DNA of 64,000 nt, from assembly GCA_002371825.1 (NCBI GenBank), contig DFHF01000053.1, positions 62,001-126,000 on the forward strand, in the 5' to 3' direction. How positions within the stretch are numbered: the first letter of the stretch is position 1; every line of letters starts with the position of its first letter. The notes beneath the pieces are model-generated. The model saw only the letters and a program-made list of their open reading frames with translations, was not told the origin of the DNA and did no database searches. The position numbers and the translations under genes are program-made. This DNA is from Ruminococcus flavefaciens (GTDB taxonomy: Bacteria; Bacillota; Clostridia; Oscillospirales; Ruminococcaceae). Below, in pieces: positions 43,189-51,647 of this stretch.

Positions 43189-44695
43189 AATTATTTGAGT
43201 CTCTGAAAAAAGTCTGTAAAAAGTCAGCAAACTGTGATAAAATAGAATTAATATCACAGGAGGCTGATTTTTTATGGCAAGAAGAAAAAGAGAACCGATG
43301 AGCGAGGGAAAGAAGAACATCATAGGAATGCTGCTTGAGGAATACGACATCAAGTCAGCTAAGGATATTGAGGATGCTCTCAAAGACCTTCTCGGAGGAA
43401 CGATCCAGGAAATGCTTGAGTCTGAAATGGACGAACATCTGGGATATCAGGAATATGAGCGTTCCGACAATCCTGACTCCCGCAACGGCAAGAAAACCAA
43501 GAAGATCCGCGGAAACTTCGGAGAAACTGAAATAGAAGTGCCGCAGGATCGTGACGGCAGTTTTGAGCCAAAAGTCGTAAAGAAGCGTCAGAAGGACATC
43601 TCAGGCATTGAGCAGAAGATAATTGCTCTGTATACTAAAGGAATGACCACACGCCAAATAAGCGAAACTATCGAAGATATCTACGGATTTGAAGTCAGCG
43701 ACGGTATGGTATCAGATATCACAGACCGCCTTCTACCGCAGATAGAGGACTGGCAGAAACGTCCATTAGACGAAGTATATCCGATAGTATTCATTGATGC
43801 TGTACACTTCTCAGTGCGTGATAACGGACAGATCAGGAAGCTTGCCGCATATGTGATTCTTGCTGTCAGCATAACAGGTCACAAGGAAGTCCTTTCAATA
43901 CATATCGGTGAAAACGAGAGCGCCAAGTACTGGCTTGGTGTTCTGAACGAGCTGAAAAATCGTGGAGTTAAGGATATTCTCGTCATCTGCGCAGACGGAC
44001 TTACAGGAATTAAAGAAGCCGTATCAGCTGCATTTCCGCAGACTGAGCTTCAGCGCTGCATCGTTCATCAGGTAAGGAATACACTGAAATACGTCGGTGA
44101 GAAGAACAAGAAGGAGTTGGCAAATGACCTAAAAACGATCTATCATGCGCCTTCCGAGGATGCTGCTCTTGAAGCTCTTGATCGTGTTACTGAAAAATGG
44201 GAGGACGATTATCCCAACGCTATGAAGAGCTGGTACAAGAACTGGGACGTAATATCACCGATTTTTAAGTTCTCATCTGACGTCAGAAAAGTCATTTATA
44301 CCACCAACGCTATAGAGAGCCTTAACAGTGGCTATCGCCGTCTGAACAAGCAGAGAAGCGTATTTCCAAGCGATACAGCACTCCTGAAGGCTCTGTATCT
44401 TGCAACGCATGAGATAACGAAGAAATGGACTATGCCGCTACGAAACTGGGGCAAAGTCCTGGGCGAACTGGAGATCATGTATCCCGACAGGATCGGCTGA
44501 GGCGCCGGATATCAGCCTGATTCCATTCCGCTGCGCTCCATTCCAGCAGGCTGATATCCAAAGAACCTTGACAAATTACAGTATCCATTGTATACTGTAA
44601 AAAAATCGGAGCGGCTATTTTCAAGCCGCTCACAACATAACGTTTTTATCACAGTTTTTAAATTTACAGAGATTTTTTCGCAGAGCCAATTATTT
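43189..44695 (+). mobile_element. intact IS256-family insertion sequence with 8-bp target duplication
   Basis: The element spans 43197-44687 (1491 bp) and is flanked on both sides by the direct repeat AATTATTT (43189-43196 and 44688-44695). The left end begins GAGTCTCTGAAAAAAGTC, and the right end, read inward on the minus strand, begins GGCTCTGCGAAAAAATCTC. Both share TCTGTAAA and AACTGTGATAAAA further in, forming imperfect inverted repeats of about 45 bp. It carries a single full-length transposase gene. A long inverted repeat (GGATATCAGCCTG/CAGGCTGATATCC, 44508-44560) and a GAGCGGCT/AGCCGCTC hairpin follow the gene. The clean duplication points to a simple, fairly recent insertion. Confidence 0.9.
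43274..44500 (+). CDS. IS256-family transposase
   Basis: A 408-residue DDE transposase (Mutator-like, IS256 family). The catalytic triad is Asp175 in IVFIDAVHFSVR, Asp241 in ICADGLTGIKEA and Glu348 in TTNAIESLN. The RCIVHQVRNT motif typical of the family is present near 261. Full length and uninterrupted. AGGAGG lies ten bases upstream of the ATG. Confidence 0.95.
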   Translation: MARRKREPMSEGKKNIIGMLLEEYDIKSAKDIEDALKDLLGGTIQEMLESEMDEHLGYQEYERSDNPDSRNGKKTKKIRGNFGETEIEVPQDRDGSFEPKVVKKRQKDISGIEQKIIALYTKGMTTRQISETIEDIYGFEVSDGMVSDITDRLLPQIEDWQKRPLDEVYPIVFIDAVHFSVRDNGQIRKLAAYVILAVSITGHKEVLSIHIGENESAKYWLGVLNELKNRGVKDILVICADGLTGIKEAVSAAFPQTELQRCIVHQVRNTLKYVGEKNKKELANDLKTIYHAPSEDAALEALDRVTEKWEDDYPNAMKSWYKNWDVISPIFKFSSDVRKVIYTTNAIESLNSGYRRLNKQRSVFPSDTALLKALYLATHEITKKWTMPLRNWGKVLGELEIMYPDRIG

Positions 44696-44834
44696 ACATA
44701 ATGTGCATTAATATGAATAAACCGCTCCTCCTTCCACAGCTTAACGAAACTATTGCCGCACTTCTGCGCTGACCGTCCATGTGCACCGCATATTAAAAAT
44801 TATCATTGTATACCTTTCCACATCAATTGAATAA

Positions 44835-45449
44835 TTAATCTAAATCAACATCTATAAATTCTACATCAACATCTTCAGCGTCAAATGTTATAGTCTGATT
44901 TTTCTTAAATCTGTTATAATAATCAAGTCTTAATACAACACTGTGAACAAATTTCTCGATTTGCTCCTTAGAAAAGCCTTTCTTATATGCCCAAAAACAG
45001 AACTTAATCTCAGTCTCACTTCGACGCTCCATGCAGAATCCGGCTATTTGCATATCATTAGTAATAAAAAAATTTTCTGACAGATCAATATCTTCAACAA
45101 AAAATGCAGGGGTATATGATGAGGATTTTACAAATGTGGGATTATCTATCTTTATAGTATAAGATATGTATAAATAATCCTCAACATTTTCGAAAGCTGG
45201 AGGATCTCCCTGCCAGAACTCACCCATATCATCACAATTGACATCCTTAGAATCTTCATACATTCCTTTAAGAAATGCTAATCTTTCCTCTTCGGTTTCT
45301 TGACCAATAGCCGATTCTTGGTATATTTCAATTTTTGTGATAGTTACTTTTGGAGGTGCTAAAATAAAGATTTTTATAAACACTATTGCGGCGATACATA
45401 TGAGTATAACCAATGCTAAAACTATATATGTAATTTTTTTCTTAGTCAT
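44835..45449 (-). CDS. membrane-anchored hypothetical protein
   Basis: A 204-residue AT-rich gene product. One N-terminal transmembrane helix (about 6-30) is followed by an extracytoplasmic, acidic domain ending in an Asp/Val/Glu-rich tail. The helix lacks a lipobox or clear cleavage site. It is flanked by an IS element and a broken amidase gene, so it belongs to the accessory region. No family recognised. Confidence 0.6.
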   Translation of the reverse strand: MTKKKITYIVLALVILICIAAIVFIKIFILAPPKVTITKIEIYQESAIGQETEEERLAFLKGMYEDSKDVNCDDMGEFWQGDPPAFENVEDYLYISYTIKIDNPTFVKSSSYTPAFFVEDIDLSENFFITNDMQIAGFCMERRSETEIKFCFWAYKKGFSKEQIEKFVHSVVLRLDYYNRFKKNQTITFDAEDVDVEFIDVDLD

Positions 45450-45470
45450 TTTTTCATTCCTTTATTTATA

Positions 45471-45506
45471 ATGCAGGAGACAAAATATCTCCTGCATATT
45501 TTTTTA
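45471..45506 (+). terminator. hairpin with T-run between hypothetical gene and amidase relic
   Basis: A perfect 10-bp stem ATGCAGGAGA (45471-45480) / TCTCCTGCAT (45488-45497) is followed on the plus strand by ATTTTTTT. No plus-strand gene ends here. On the minus strand it would lie between the relic and the hypothetical gene without a good T-run. Confidence 0.5.
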
Positions 45507-45517
45507 TCTTACTTTTA

Positions 45518-45784
45518 TTAAGCGAGCTTGAGCGTAATTGTTTTTTCCCAATTCTGATTTAATCCAACTTTAAAAATTAGCACCTTCCTTAGCCTGCTTA
45601 TATCCACCTGCTTCCAGACACTGAGTAACAAAATATGTACAATCTCCCCATCCGGATCATAATTACAATAGTATTTTCTTGCATAGCCCCGGGCACTATA
45701 CTTATTATAGGCATTTGAATTTAATACAGTGAATTATGATAACGCTAATGCTGCGGATGTTAGTGAAATTAGTAATTTTTTCAT
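45518..45784 (-). pseudogene. broken putative amidase (amidase_6-like) gene relic
   Basis: An ATG at 45784 follows AAGGAG at six bases and opens a typical signal peptide MKKLLISLTSAALALS, which runs straight into TAA. The same frame then continues with NAYNKYSARGYARKYYCNYD. After a one-base frame change it reads GDCTYFVTQCLEAGGYKQ, the catalytic-Cys region of the putative amidase domain (amidase_6) found in Firmicutes secreted proteins. The rest of that domain is missing. The stop codon, the frameshift and the truncation mark it as a pseudogene. Confidence 0.75.
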
Positions 45785-46171
45785 AATAGACTCCTTATTA
45801 TATTTTTTTTGACAAGTGCACTGCCTGCGATAAATGATAACATAGTTGCACATCGTTGTCAATCGGGCTAATGTGATAGTTATCGGACTTTGCCGATTTA
45901 CGACATCTCATATCTCAGTCTTATATGTGGTTTATATTCATAAGATCAAAGGAGTAATCTCAGCTTCTTTCAGCTCCCGTATAGCAATGGCCGCCCTTAC
46001 TGTTTAAGCTATACACTTTCCACTATTCGGGCATATTCAGGGCTCTCCCCTGTTAGAATACCTCATTTCGGACAAAGTAAAAACCGCCTCCAGATCATAA
46101 TTCAGGGGCGGTTTCTGCTGCACTGACAGCTACGATATATTAGATGAATTTAACATTATAGAAAATGATTA
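45785..46171. other. non-coding gap upstream of the amidase relic
   Basis: This 387-base gap shows no supportable gene. It holds a minus-strand terminator (46080-46114) for the dockerin protein gene and otherwise AT-rich sequence without obvious repeats. Confidence 0.5.
46080..46114 (-). terminator. intrinsic terminator of the LRR/dockerin gene
   Basis: The arms AAACCGCC and GGCGGTTT flank an 18-base loop, and the minus strand continues with TTACTTTG. It lies about 60 bases past the stop of the LRR/transglutaminase/dockerin gene. Confidence 0.6.
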
Positions 46172-47992
46172 TTAATCAAAAAGCCTATATGTAGCTACTG
46201 CATCGCTGATATCTATATAACCGTCTCCAGTCACGTCAGCAAGAGCCCTTTCAGGTAATTTATCATAAAACTTAGCAAGGTACCTGCAAAGATAATCAAC
46301 ATCAGCTTGGTTTACCGTACCGTCCTTATTTACATCTCCAAGCGAATAGCTGCACACTGGTTTTGTTGACGGCTTTGTTGTATATCTTATTCTTGAACCA
46401 GATGGTATTGTTATACCCCAGTTACCGTGTCCAAAAGAACACTTTCTTATACCGTTATCAGATTTTAGAAAGTGCGAATATTTCGTAGTATCACCTTGAC
46501 CATCATGACAAGTATCAACATGGAAGTATCGATCGCCAACTTTCACCATAGTCCATGCATGGTTAACACCACTAAGATAATAAGCTTCAATACCTGCTGA
46601 TTGTAGCAAGAGTGTATATGCCCTTGCATATCCATCACAAACAGTGGTGTCTCTCATAAAAACAGAAGAATCAACATGACACTGCTCAGAAGGATCTGGT
46701 TCTCCATTAGAATCATATGCGTAATTCATTTTGTTGCATACCCAATCATGAAGCTTTGTCACTTTTTGTAAATCTGTAGAGCAACCAGCTGTTTCAGTTC
46801 TTGCAACATATTTAACTGTCTCGTCAATATACTTATCAAAAAAAGGAGTATTTTTATTATCAACTCTTTCAAAATACTTCTTTAAGGCTGGCATTAACTC
46901 TGACGGAATAAATGGTTCTCCGTTGCTTTTAAACTGAACAAGCTCTTTTCCGTTGATCTTGGATAAATTCCTGCATTCCCTCAGTGCAAAGCCGTAAAGT
47001 GAATTCTCCCATGTGGCTGTATTCATCTTTATATCTGTAACTTTATCAGAACTCCCCCAAACTGATTGTCCCATTGTACAAGTTCCCTTGATCTCAACTT
47101 TATTCAGATTTGGACAATTACTGAATGCATAGTTGCCGATCTTTGTGACCTTACTTGGAACAGTAATAGCTGAGATCCCGGTTTTTTCAAATGCACTATC
47201 ACCTATTTCTGTAAGATTCGCAGAAAGAGTGATTGATTTCAGTTTAGCATCACTTGCAAAAGCTGAACTGCCAATGCTTGTTACTGTACTTGGAATAGAA
47301 ACAGATGATAAATTTGAGCAATAAGAAAAAGCACTGCTTCCAATTACCTTTATATTTGACGGAATTGTGATAGAAGTCAAACCTGAACCTGAAAACATAC
47401 CTGGACCGATCTCTGTCCAAGTTGAAGGAATAGAGAAAGTTTTTAGATTTACACAGTATTTGAATACGCCGTTTCCTAATGCTACACCATCTTTTATTGT
47501 AATTGATTTGATACCAGATTGTGAAAAAGCGTTACTTTCTATAGATTGTAATGTATCGGGCAAGTTTATTGATGTTAAGCTGGTTGTCTGAGCAAAAGCA
47601 TTCCAGCCGATTTTTGTAACTCCAGGCATGATAACTGAGGTTAATCCTGTACACTTGTTAAATGTAAAATCGGCAATTTCAGTAACAGTACTTGGATATT
47701 TAACGCTATTTATAAATGTTTTGTTCTGAAAAACACCATCGACCTTTTTTACTGTATGGCCGTCAATTGATGAAGGTACTATGATATCAGCATCATTTCC
47801 GGTATATTCCTTTATCGTAGCGGAATTATCTGACTCAATGATATACTCCCAATCGTCGTAAATTTTATTCGCCGCTGAAGCTGAAATAGAGTTTACTGGA
47901 ATAATATTTTTTATAACTCCTTCGTTTGAAATTGTTGCACTTGTAATAAGTGATAATGCAAAAACAGAAGCTGCAATTTTGTTGAATCTCAT
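46172..47992 (-). CDS. secreted BspA-type LRR / transglutaminase-like / dockerin protein
   Basis: A 606-residue secreted protein. A signal peptide of about 40 residues precedes BspA-type leucine-rich repeats (about 80-330, repeated ITxIPSxVTxIGxxAFxxC pattern). A transglutaminase-like cysteine protease domain (about 370-520) has the triad Cys452 (TTVCDGYA), His478 (VNHAW) and Asp493 (FHVDTCHD). A type I dockerin (551-606) has two calcium loops, DVNKDGTVNQAD and DVTGDGYIDISD. The dockerin would plug it into a cohesin scaffold (cellulosome). ATG at 47992 after AAGGAGAGCC. Its target may be protein or peptide; that is an inference. Confidence 0.92.
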   Translation of the reverse strand: MRFNKIAASVFALSLITSATISNEGVIKNIIPVNSISASAANKIYDDWEYIIESDNSATIKEYTGNDADIIVPSSIDGHTVKKVDGVFQNKTFINSVKYPSTVTEIADFTFNKCTGLTSVIMPGVTKIGWNAFAQTTSLTSINLPDTLQSIESNAFSQSGIKSITIKDGVALGNGVFKYCVNLKTFSIPSTWTEIGPGMFSGSGLTSITIPSNIKVIGSSAFSYCSNLSSVSIPSTVTSIGSSAFASDAKLKSITLSANLTEIGDSAFEKTGISAITVPSKVTKIGNYAFSNCPNLNKVEIKGTCTMGQSVWGSSDKVTDIKMNTATWENSLYGFALRECRNLSKINGKELVQFKSNGEPFIPSELMPALKKYFERVDNKNTPFFDKYIDETVKYVARTETAGCSTDLQKVTKLHDWVCNKMNYAYDSNGEPDPSEQCHVDSSVFMRDTTVCDGYARAYTLLLQSAGIEAYYLSGVNHAWTMVKVGDRYFHVDTCHDGQGDTTKYSHFLKSDNGIRKCSFGHGNWGITIPSGSRIRYTTKPSTKPVCSYSLGDVNKDGTVNQADVDYLCRYLAKFYDKLPERALADVTGDGYIDISDAVATYRLFD

Positions 47993-48487
47993 AATGGCTC
48001 TCCTTATTATTTATTATTTATAAAATGCTGAAAAGATCAAAGTGTTGTATAGAAATATAATTATTCTATTGCTGCTATAGATCTTATTTTCATCTCCAAT
48101 CATTCTTTGAATTACCTTAATCATTACAGCATAATATTATTACGGCTATTGTAATTAGTCTTTACAACATTTCTATTATACATCATTCCTGCAAGGAATT
48201 CATTAACAAATTATTAATAATGCAATATTGTCCGATATTATACTCAACGAGCGTAACTTTCTACTGTTTTTTCAAACATTTCATCATTTCACAACTCGCT
48301 TGTGTTTAGCAATATACCACCTTGACACAGGTAAAAACATTATAAGCTGTGAAAATGATGATATTATTATTCATGTTGACGACAACGGTGACAGCATAAG
48401 TGATTTTTATTACAGAGCCTGGGGAAACGACTATCGTGTTGAAGTATTTGAGTTTACTGATGGATGTGTAAGTTCAATTGATTGTAT
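47993..48487. other. AT-rich gap with a possible plus-strand gene fragment
   Basis: About 495 AT-rich bases. On the plus strand 48325-48490 reads a natural-looking acidic stretch including IISCENDDIIIHVDDNGDS and FYYRAWGNDYRVEVFEFTDG, but it has no credible start and then runs into the antisense of the lipoprotein relic at 48488-48748. It may be the truncated remains of a gene. Otherwise the gap holds the unassigned promoter region of the LRR/dockerin gene. Confidence 0.35.
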
Positions 48488-48748
48488 TCAGATGCTTGAA
48501 TTCAACTCCCGGATACGTCCAGCCAAGATATACGAATTAACTTTAAATTTTTTGATATCGGTTTCCTGTATGAAATCAGGTTTATCCATATCCGTAGGAA
48601 GACTGTTTTCCTCAAGTATCTCTATCTGCCTGCTGGTCAGTACATCAGGGTCGCTTTGGAGATATTCTCTTTTTTCGCATGATGCTGCCATTTAGACTGT
48701 TATAATTGCTGAAATGATCAATGCAATTTTTCCGCATATATTTTTCAT
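48488..48748 (-). pseudogene. lipoprotein gene interrupted by a stop in its signal peptide
   Basis: The ATG at 48748 follows GGAGGAGGAG at ideal distance and reads MKNICGKIALIISAIITV, then TAA, then in the same frame MAASCEKREYLQSDPDVLTS and on for 67 residues to the stop at 48488. The two parts together make a normal lipoprotein signal peptide with lipobox AASC. A single-codon nonsense change has therefore split the gene, unless re-initiation at the following ATG occurs. The mature part is short and has no known family. Confidence 0.65.
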
Positions 48749-48803
48749 TGATGCTCCTCCTCCACACATACTGAATTGAAAACAACTAATCCGCAATATT
48801 CAC

Positions 48804-49778
48804 TTACATATTATCTTTAATTCGTTCTACTATACAATCGATCATCTCAGGCGGAGATATCACCTTTACAGTCGTGCCAAACGACAATAAATTATTTATG
48901 ATCTCATATCTATCAAAGTCATAATAGCGGATGCATATACCGACCTTGTCCTCATCGATTAGTTCCGTCCACTTATCATACATAGAAAAAGCAAAATTGA
49001 AACGCTCAATTGCATTCTTTTCATTTTTGACCTCAACTATCAATGGTTCTGCATTAATGTGTTTCTGCATCATTTCTTGTGGTGACAGATCACCGTCCCG
49101 GAATTCCGCTTCAATGCTTACATCGAAAAGCGTTTTGACGTTAAGTTTAACCGGGCGCTCTTCCGAAGCTGACCATACAGATACGCTGAACTCATCCTGT
49201 ATCAAAGAATATTCAAGCCTTACAGGATAGCAAAGCATATTTTCATATAATTTTCCGTTTCCTGCTCTGTTACTGTATCGGAGAATCTTTTTCTCATTTA
49301 TGGCTTTGAGGATCATTCTTATATTTTCTATTTCAGAATCAGAAATAATATTCTTCCTGTTTATTCCTGCGAATTGAAATACTCTGTCAAAGCTGATATC
49401 CGGCACATCTCCTAAACTTTTCAGCAATTCGGCAATAACGTTATCGTCAAGCAGTATCCTTGAATATCTGCTTTTGAGTATGCTTTTGATATAGATTTTT
49501 TCCACCAGCGTTAAACACGTTGGTATTTCAGTATCGCAATTAGGCTCCAGCTGCTCTTCGTTATCAGTATCCATCAGGAGATCACTTTCCTCAATAAGGC
49601 TATCCATAAACCCCTTTGAGAAATACCCGATTCTATCTTCAGAAGCTTTGCGTAAAGCTCTGATAAAACCTATTTTGCTTAATTTTTCTCCGTTCACTGT
49701 ATTATTGAACAAGGATATGAAGGAAGTCATAAAATAATTGCTGTATTCATCTGTTAGTTCGAGTTCAGACAATCCCAT
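48804..49778 (-). CDS. WYL-domain transcriptional regulator 2
   Basis: A 324-residue protein of the WYL (PafBC/YobV-like) type. Its N-terminal half is helical. The central WYL-like beta domain covers about 160-235 (RMILKAINEKKILRYSNRAG, YENMLCYPVRLEYSLIQDEF), and the C-terminal WCX-like extension has RFNFAFSMYDKW. WYL domains sense nucleic acids or other ligands and usually control defence or DNA-damage genes. Start ATG at 49778 with GGAGG seven bases upstream. It overlaps the stop of WYL 1, so the two are coupled and may form a heterodimer like PafB/PafC. Confidence 0.8.
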   Translation of the reverse strand: MGLSELELTDEYSNYFMTSFISLFNNTVNGEKLSKIGFIRALRKASEDRIGYFSKGFMDSLIEESDLLMDTDNEEQLEPNCDTEIPTCLTLVEKIYIKSILKSRYSRILLDDNVIAELLKSLGDVPDISFDRVFQFAGINRKNIISDSEIENIRMILKAINEKKILRYSNRAGNGKLYENMLCYPVRLEYSLIQDEFSVSVWSASEERPVKLNVKTLFDVSIEAEFRDGDLSPQEMMQKHINAEPLIVEVKNEKNAIERFNFAFSMYDKWTELIDEDKVGICIRYYDFDRYEIINNLLSFGTTVKVISPPEMIDCIVERIKDNM

Positions 49779-50994
49779 ACATTTTCCTCCAATCCTCCAA
49801 TTCATGTTCAAGCTCGTTGACTGTATCATCCGAGCTTTCTGTCAGTTTTATTCTTCCCATATTTACTCTGAGCCAGGGTTTGAGTTCACTCATATTATTA
49901 ACTGCTATCCTGCATTTCATATATCCATCATCAGTTTTCTCAACATCAGCATAAGGGAATCTTTTTCTCACTTCATTTTCAGCCGTACTCAGAAAAACAA
50001 GCGTACCAGTATCAGGCTCTTTGCCAAAAGGAACAGTTGTACCGGTAAAGCTGTATTCCAATGCTTTCCTGAATCGTGATTCGAGTTCAGTTTCATCAGG
50101 CAATTCACATGAAGCTGAATTGATTTCCACACTCTTGATCCTATCTATCCTTAGAAGCATATCATGCACATATTCATTTCCTAAATTTAGTGCAAACACA
50201 TACTGCCTTCCGGAGAATTCATCTGTTATTATCTTATAAGGCAGCAATGATCTGAACTGCTTATCGGCATATTTTATAAGCACTGTTTTTTTCTCGTAAA
50301 TGCAGGCAGTGAGCTTCCATATAGTTTCATCGTTGAACAAAAGTCCAAGATGCCTGTGCTTGAAAAGAAACGGGCTGACATAGTCTTTTTTCAGCTTGCT
50401 TGAAATGTGACCGCCGCATATCGAAAGCGGATATATATTTGTACAGAGATCAACAAGCGGCATTATCTCATCAACAGCCGCTGTTTTATTAAGTCCTATA
50501 TCGACTATCCTGTACCCATTATCTGACTTTTCAATGATCCCTTTTTCTGCCATATCGTCAAGAAGTCTTCTCATGCTTACTTCGTTTATATATGAGGCAT
50601 CAGAAAAAACTGATGCGGCATCAACAATGTTCCTGACCTTATAGCATCCGCCATTGCTCAGATGCTGAAGTATAAAGCATATCTGTAACATTCTCGCATT
50701 GGAAACATAGCTCTTCAATGCGAAAAAGCGAAGGAAATTCCGGTGCGGATCATAAAAATGATCTATACGAAGACCAAGAGCTTTTTTGCCCTTAATATTT
50801 TTTCTTTCAAACAGAAGATCACCGAAAGCATACTCAAGTATTCGTTTATAATATGAATACTTGGATTTTTTCATCATATCCATTTCTTCAAAATCAGCAG
50901 ATGAAAAGCTCCCGTAATAGAACACTTTTTCCAGAAACGGGACTACCGTTGAATAATCTTTAAAAAAGACTCTCTGTTTTTCTTTGCTCTTCAT
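49765..50994 (-). CDS. WYL-domain transcriptional regulator 1
   Basis: A 409-residue protein with an N-terminal winged-helix-like region (about 15-200), a WYL domain (about 225-310: LTACIYEKKTVLIKYADKQ, LLPYKIITDEFSGRQYVFAL) and a C-terminal WCX-like domain. The ATG at 50994 follows AGGAGG at six bases. The open frame extends 57 codons further upstream through a terminator hairpin, but no Shine-Dalgarno supports the longer form. It precedes a second WYL gene with a 14-base overlap. The target genes are unknown; the pair may control the small membrane ORFs upstream. Confidence 0.82.
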   Translation of the reverse strand: MKSKEKQRVFFKDYSTVVPFLEKVFYYGSFSSADFEEMDMMKKSKYSYYKRILEYAFGDLLFERKNIKGKKALGLRIDHFYDPHRNFLRFFALKSYVSNARMLQICFILQHLSNGGCYKVRNIVDAASVFSDASYINEVSMRRLLDDMAEKGIIEKSDNGYRIVDIGLNKTAAVDEIMPLVDLCTNIYPLSICGGHISSKLKKDYVSPFLFKHRHLGLLFNDETIWKLTACIYEKKTVLIKYADKQFRSLLPYKIITDEFSGRQYVFALNLGNEYVHDMLLRIDRIKSVEINSASCELPDETELESRFRKALEYSFTGTTVPFGKEPDTGTLVFLSTAENEVRKRFPYADVEKTDDGYMKCRIAVNNMSELKPWLRVNMGRIKLTESSDDTVNELEHELEDWRKMYGIV

Positions 50995-51044
50995 AATACA
51001 CCTCCTGACCTTTAATAAGATTATACCATTTCTTCCATATAAAG

Positions 51045-51087
51045 AAAATATCCCCCTTACAGTACTGATCTGTAAGGGGGATATTTT
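51045..51087 (-). terminator. 18-bp perfect hairpin terminator/attenuator upstream of the WYL genes
   Basis: AAAATATCCCCCTTACAG (51045-51062) and CTGTAAGGGGGATATTTT (51070-51087) form a perfect 18-bp stem with a seven-base loop. On the minus strand it is followed by CTTTATATGG after the TTTT arm, a plausible intrinsic terminator. It stands about 50 bases upstream of the WYL 1 start and downstream of a consensus promoter, so it may attenuate WYL transcription. Confidence 0.75.
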
Positions 51088-51092
51088 GCAGC

Positions 51093-51108
51093 AGTGTAAA
51101 ATTACACT
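51093..51108. promoter_or_regulatory. palindrome AGTGTAAAATTACACT in the WYL leader
   Basis: A near-perfect 16-bp palindrome with arms AGTGTAA and TTACACT lies between the consensus promoter and the hairpin terminator in front of the WYL genes. It could be an operator for a dimeric regulator. Confidence 0.4.
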
Positions 51109-51198
51109 ACTATAGTTCCTCAAAATAACCAAACCGCAACAGTACCATTTATGCACTCTGACCATATTGCAGTTGAAGAGCTACTTTGATTTGATTAT

Positions 51199-51227
51199 AT
51201 TATACCAATATCCGACTAAAATGTCAA
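51199..51227 (-). promoter_or_regulatory. consensus sigma-A promoter of the WYL transcript
   Basis: On the minus strand TTGACA (51227-51222), a 17-bp spacer and TATAAT (51204-51199) match both consensus hexamers exactly. The transcript would run about 145 nucleotides to the 18-bp hairpin and, if it reads through, into both WYL genes. Confidence 0.8.
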
Positions 51228-51280
51228 CATTTTTAGTAAAGAAGATGCAGCAGGCGTGAAGGCAAAGATGTCTCCACGCC

Positions 51281-51343
51281 TTAAGCATTACCTCCTTCCT
51301 CTTCAAGCCCATAAAGGATCAGAATAAGAACAACGAATATCAT
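51281..51343 (-). CDS. 20-residue membrane micropeptide, tentative
   Basis: The ATG at 51343 overlaps the stop of the 53-residue ORF (ATGA) and encodes MIFVVLILILYGLEEEGGNA, a hydrophobic segment with an acidic tail. A GGCGTG/CACGCC hairpin follows the stop. The coupling and hydrophobic pattern suggest a real small peptide, but a chance ORF cannot be excluded. Confidence 0.35.
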   Translation of the reverse strand: MIFVVLILILYGLEEEGGNA

Positions 51344-51501
51344 TCATCATCCCCTTTCTTATTCTTGTTCATAGAGATCCCCATAAGAACTACGATGACA
51401 TCATCGATCGGCCCCTGTACAGCGTCAATAGGCGAGATCACATACAAGAAGATGAGAAATGCCACCAAAACCTTCATACCGTTGTTGCTGCTGTTCTCCA
51501 T
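51340..51501 (-). CDS. 53-residue membrane protein with DUF1232/YkvA-like motif
   Basis: A 53-residue ORF with AAGGAGG eight bases before its ATG at 51501. It encodes one hydrophobic helix and the segment YVISPIDAVQGPIDDVIVVL, which resembles the YxxSPIDxxP...DD core of YkvA/DUF1232 membrane proteins, shortened. The tail NKNKKGDDE is charged. It overlaps the 20-residue ORF and lies upstream of the paired WYL regulators on the same strand. The function is unknown. Confidence 0.6.
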   Translation of the reverse strand: MENSSNNGMKVLVAFLIFLYVISPIDAVQGPIDDVIVVLMGISMNKNKKGDDE

Positions 51502-51647
51502 AACAATACCCTCCTTAAATTCCCCAGCATTCTCCTGAATGCTTTCATCACTGTTTCCGTCCTTCTGTGATTATATGATACACCTTTTTCAAGGAAAAGT
51601 AAAAACAAAAAGTGTGGAACTTTTTTTACATTCTCACATAAATGAAA

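Noticed and set aside
43189..44695. Prophage or integrative element boundary
   Set aside because: Only a simple IS with short target duplication is visible; no integrase, structural or conjugation genes occur in the window.
48228..48695. A complete 155-residue plus-strand gene
   Set aside because: No start or Shine-Dalgarno, and its second half is the antisense of the lipoprotein relic; only the middle part may be a fragment.
50995..51165. Longer WYL 1 with a 57-residue N-terminal extension
   Set aside because: No Shine-Dalgarno at 51165 and the extension would translate the terminator hairpin; AGGAGG lies six bases before 50994.
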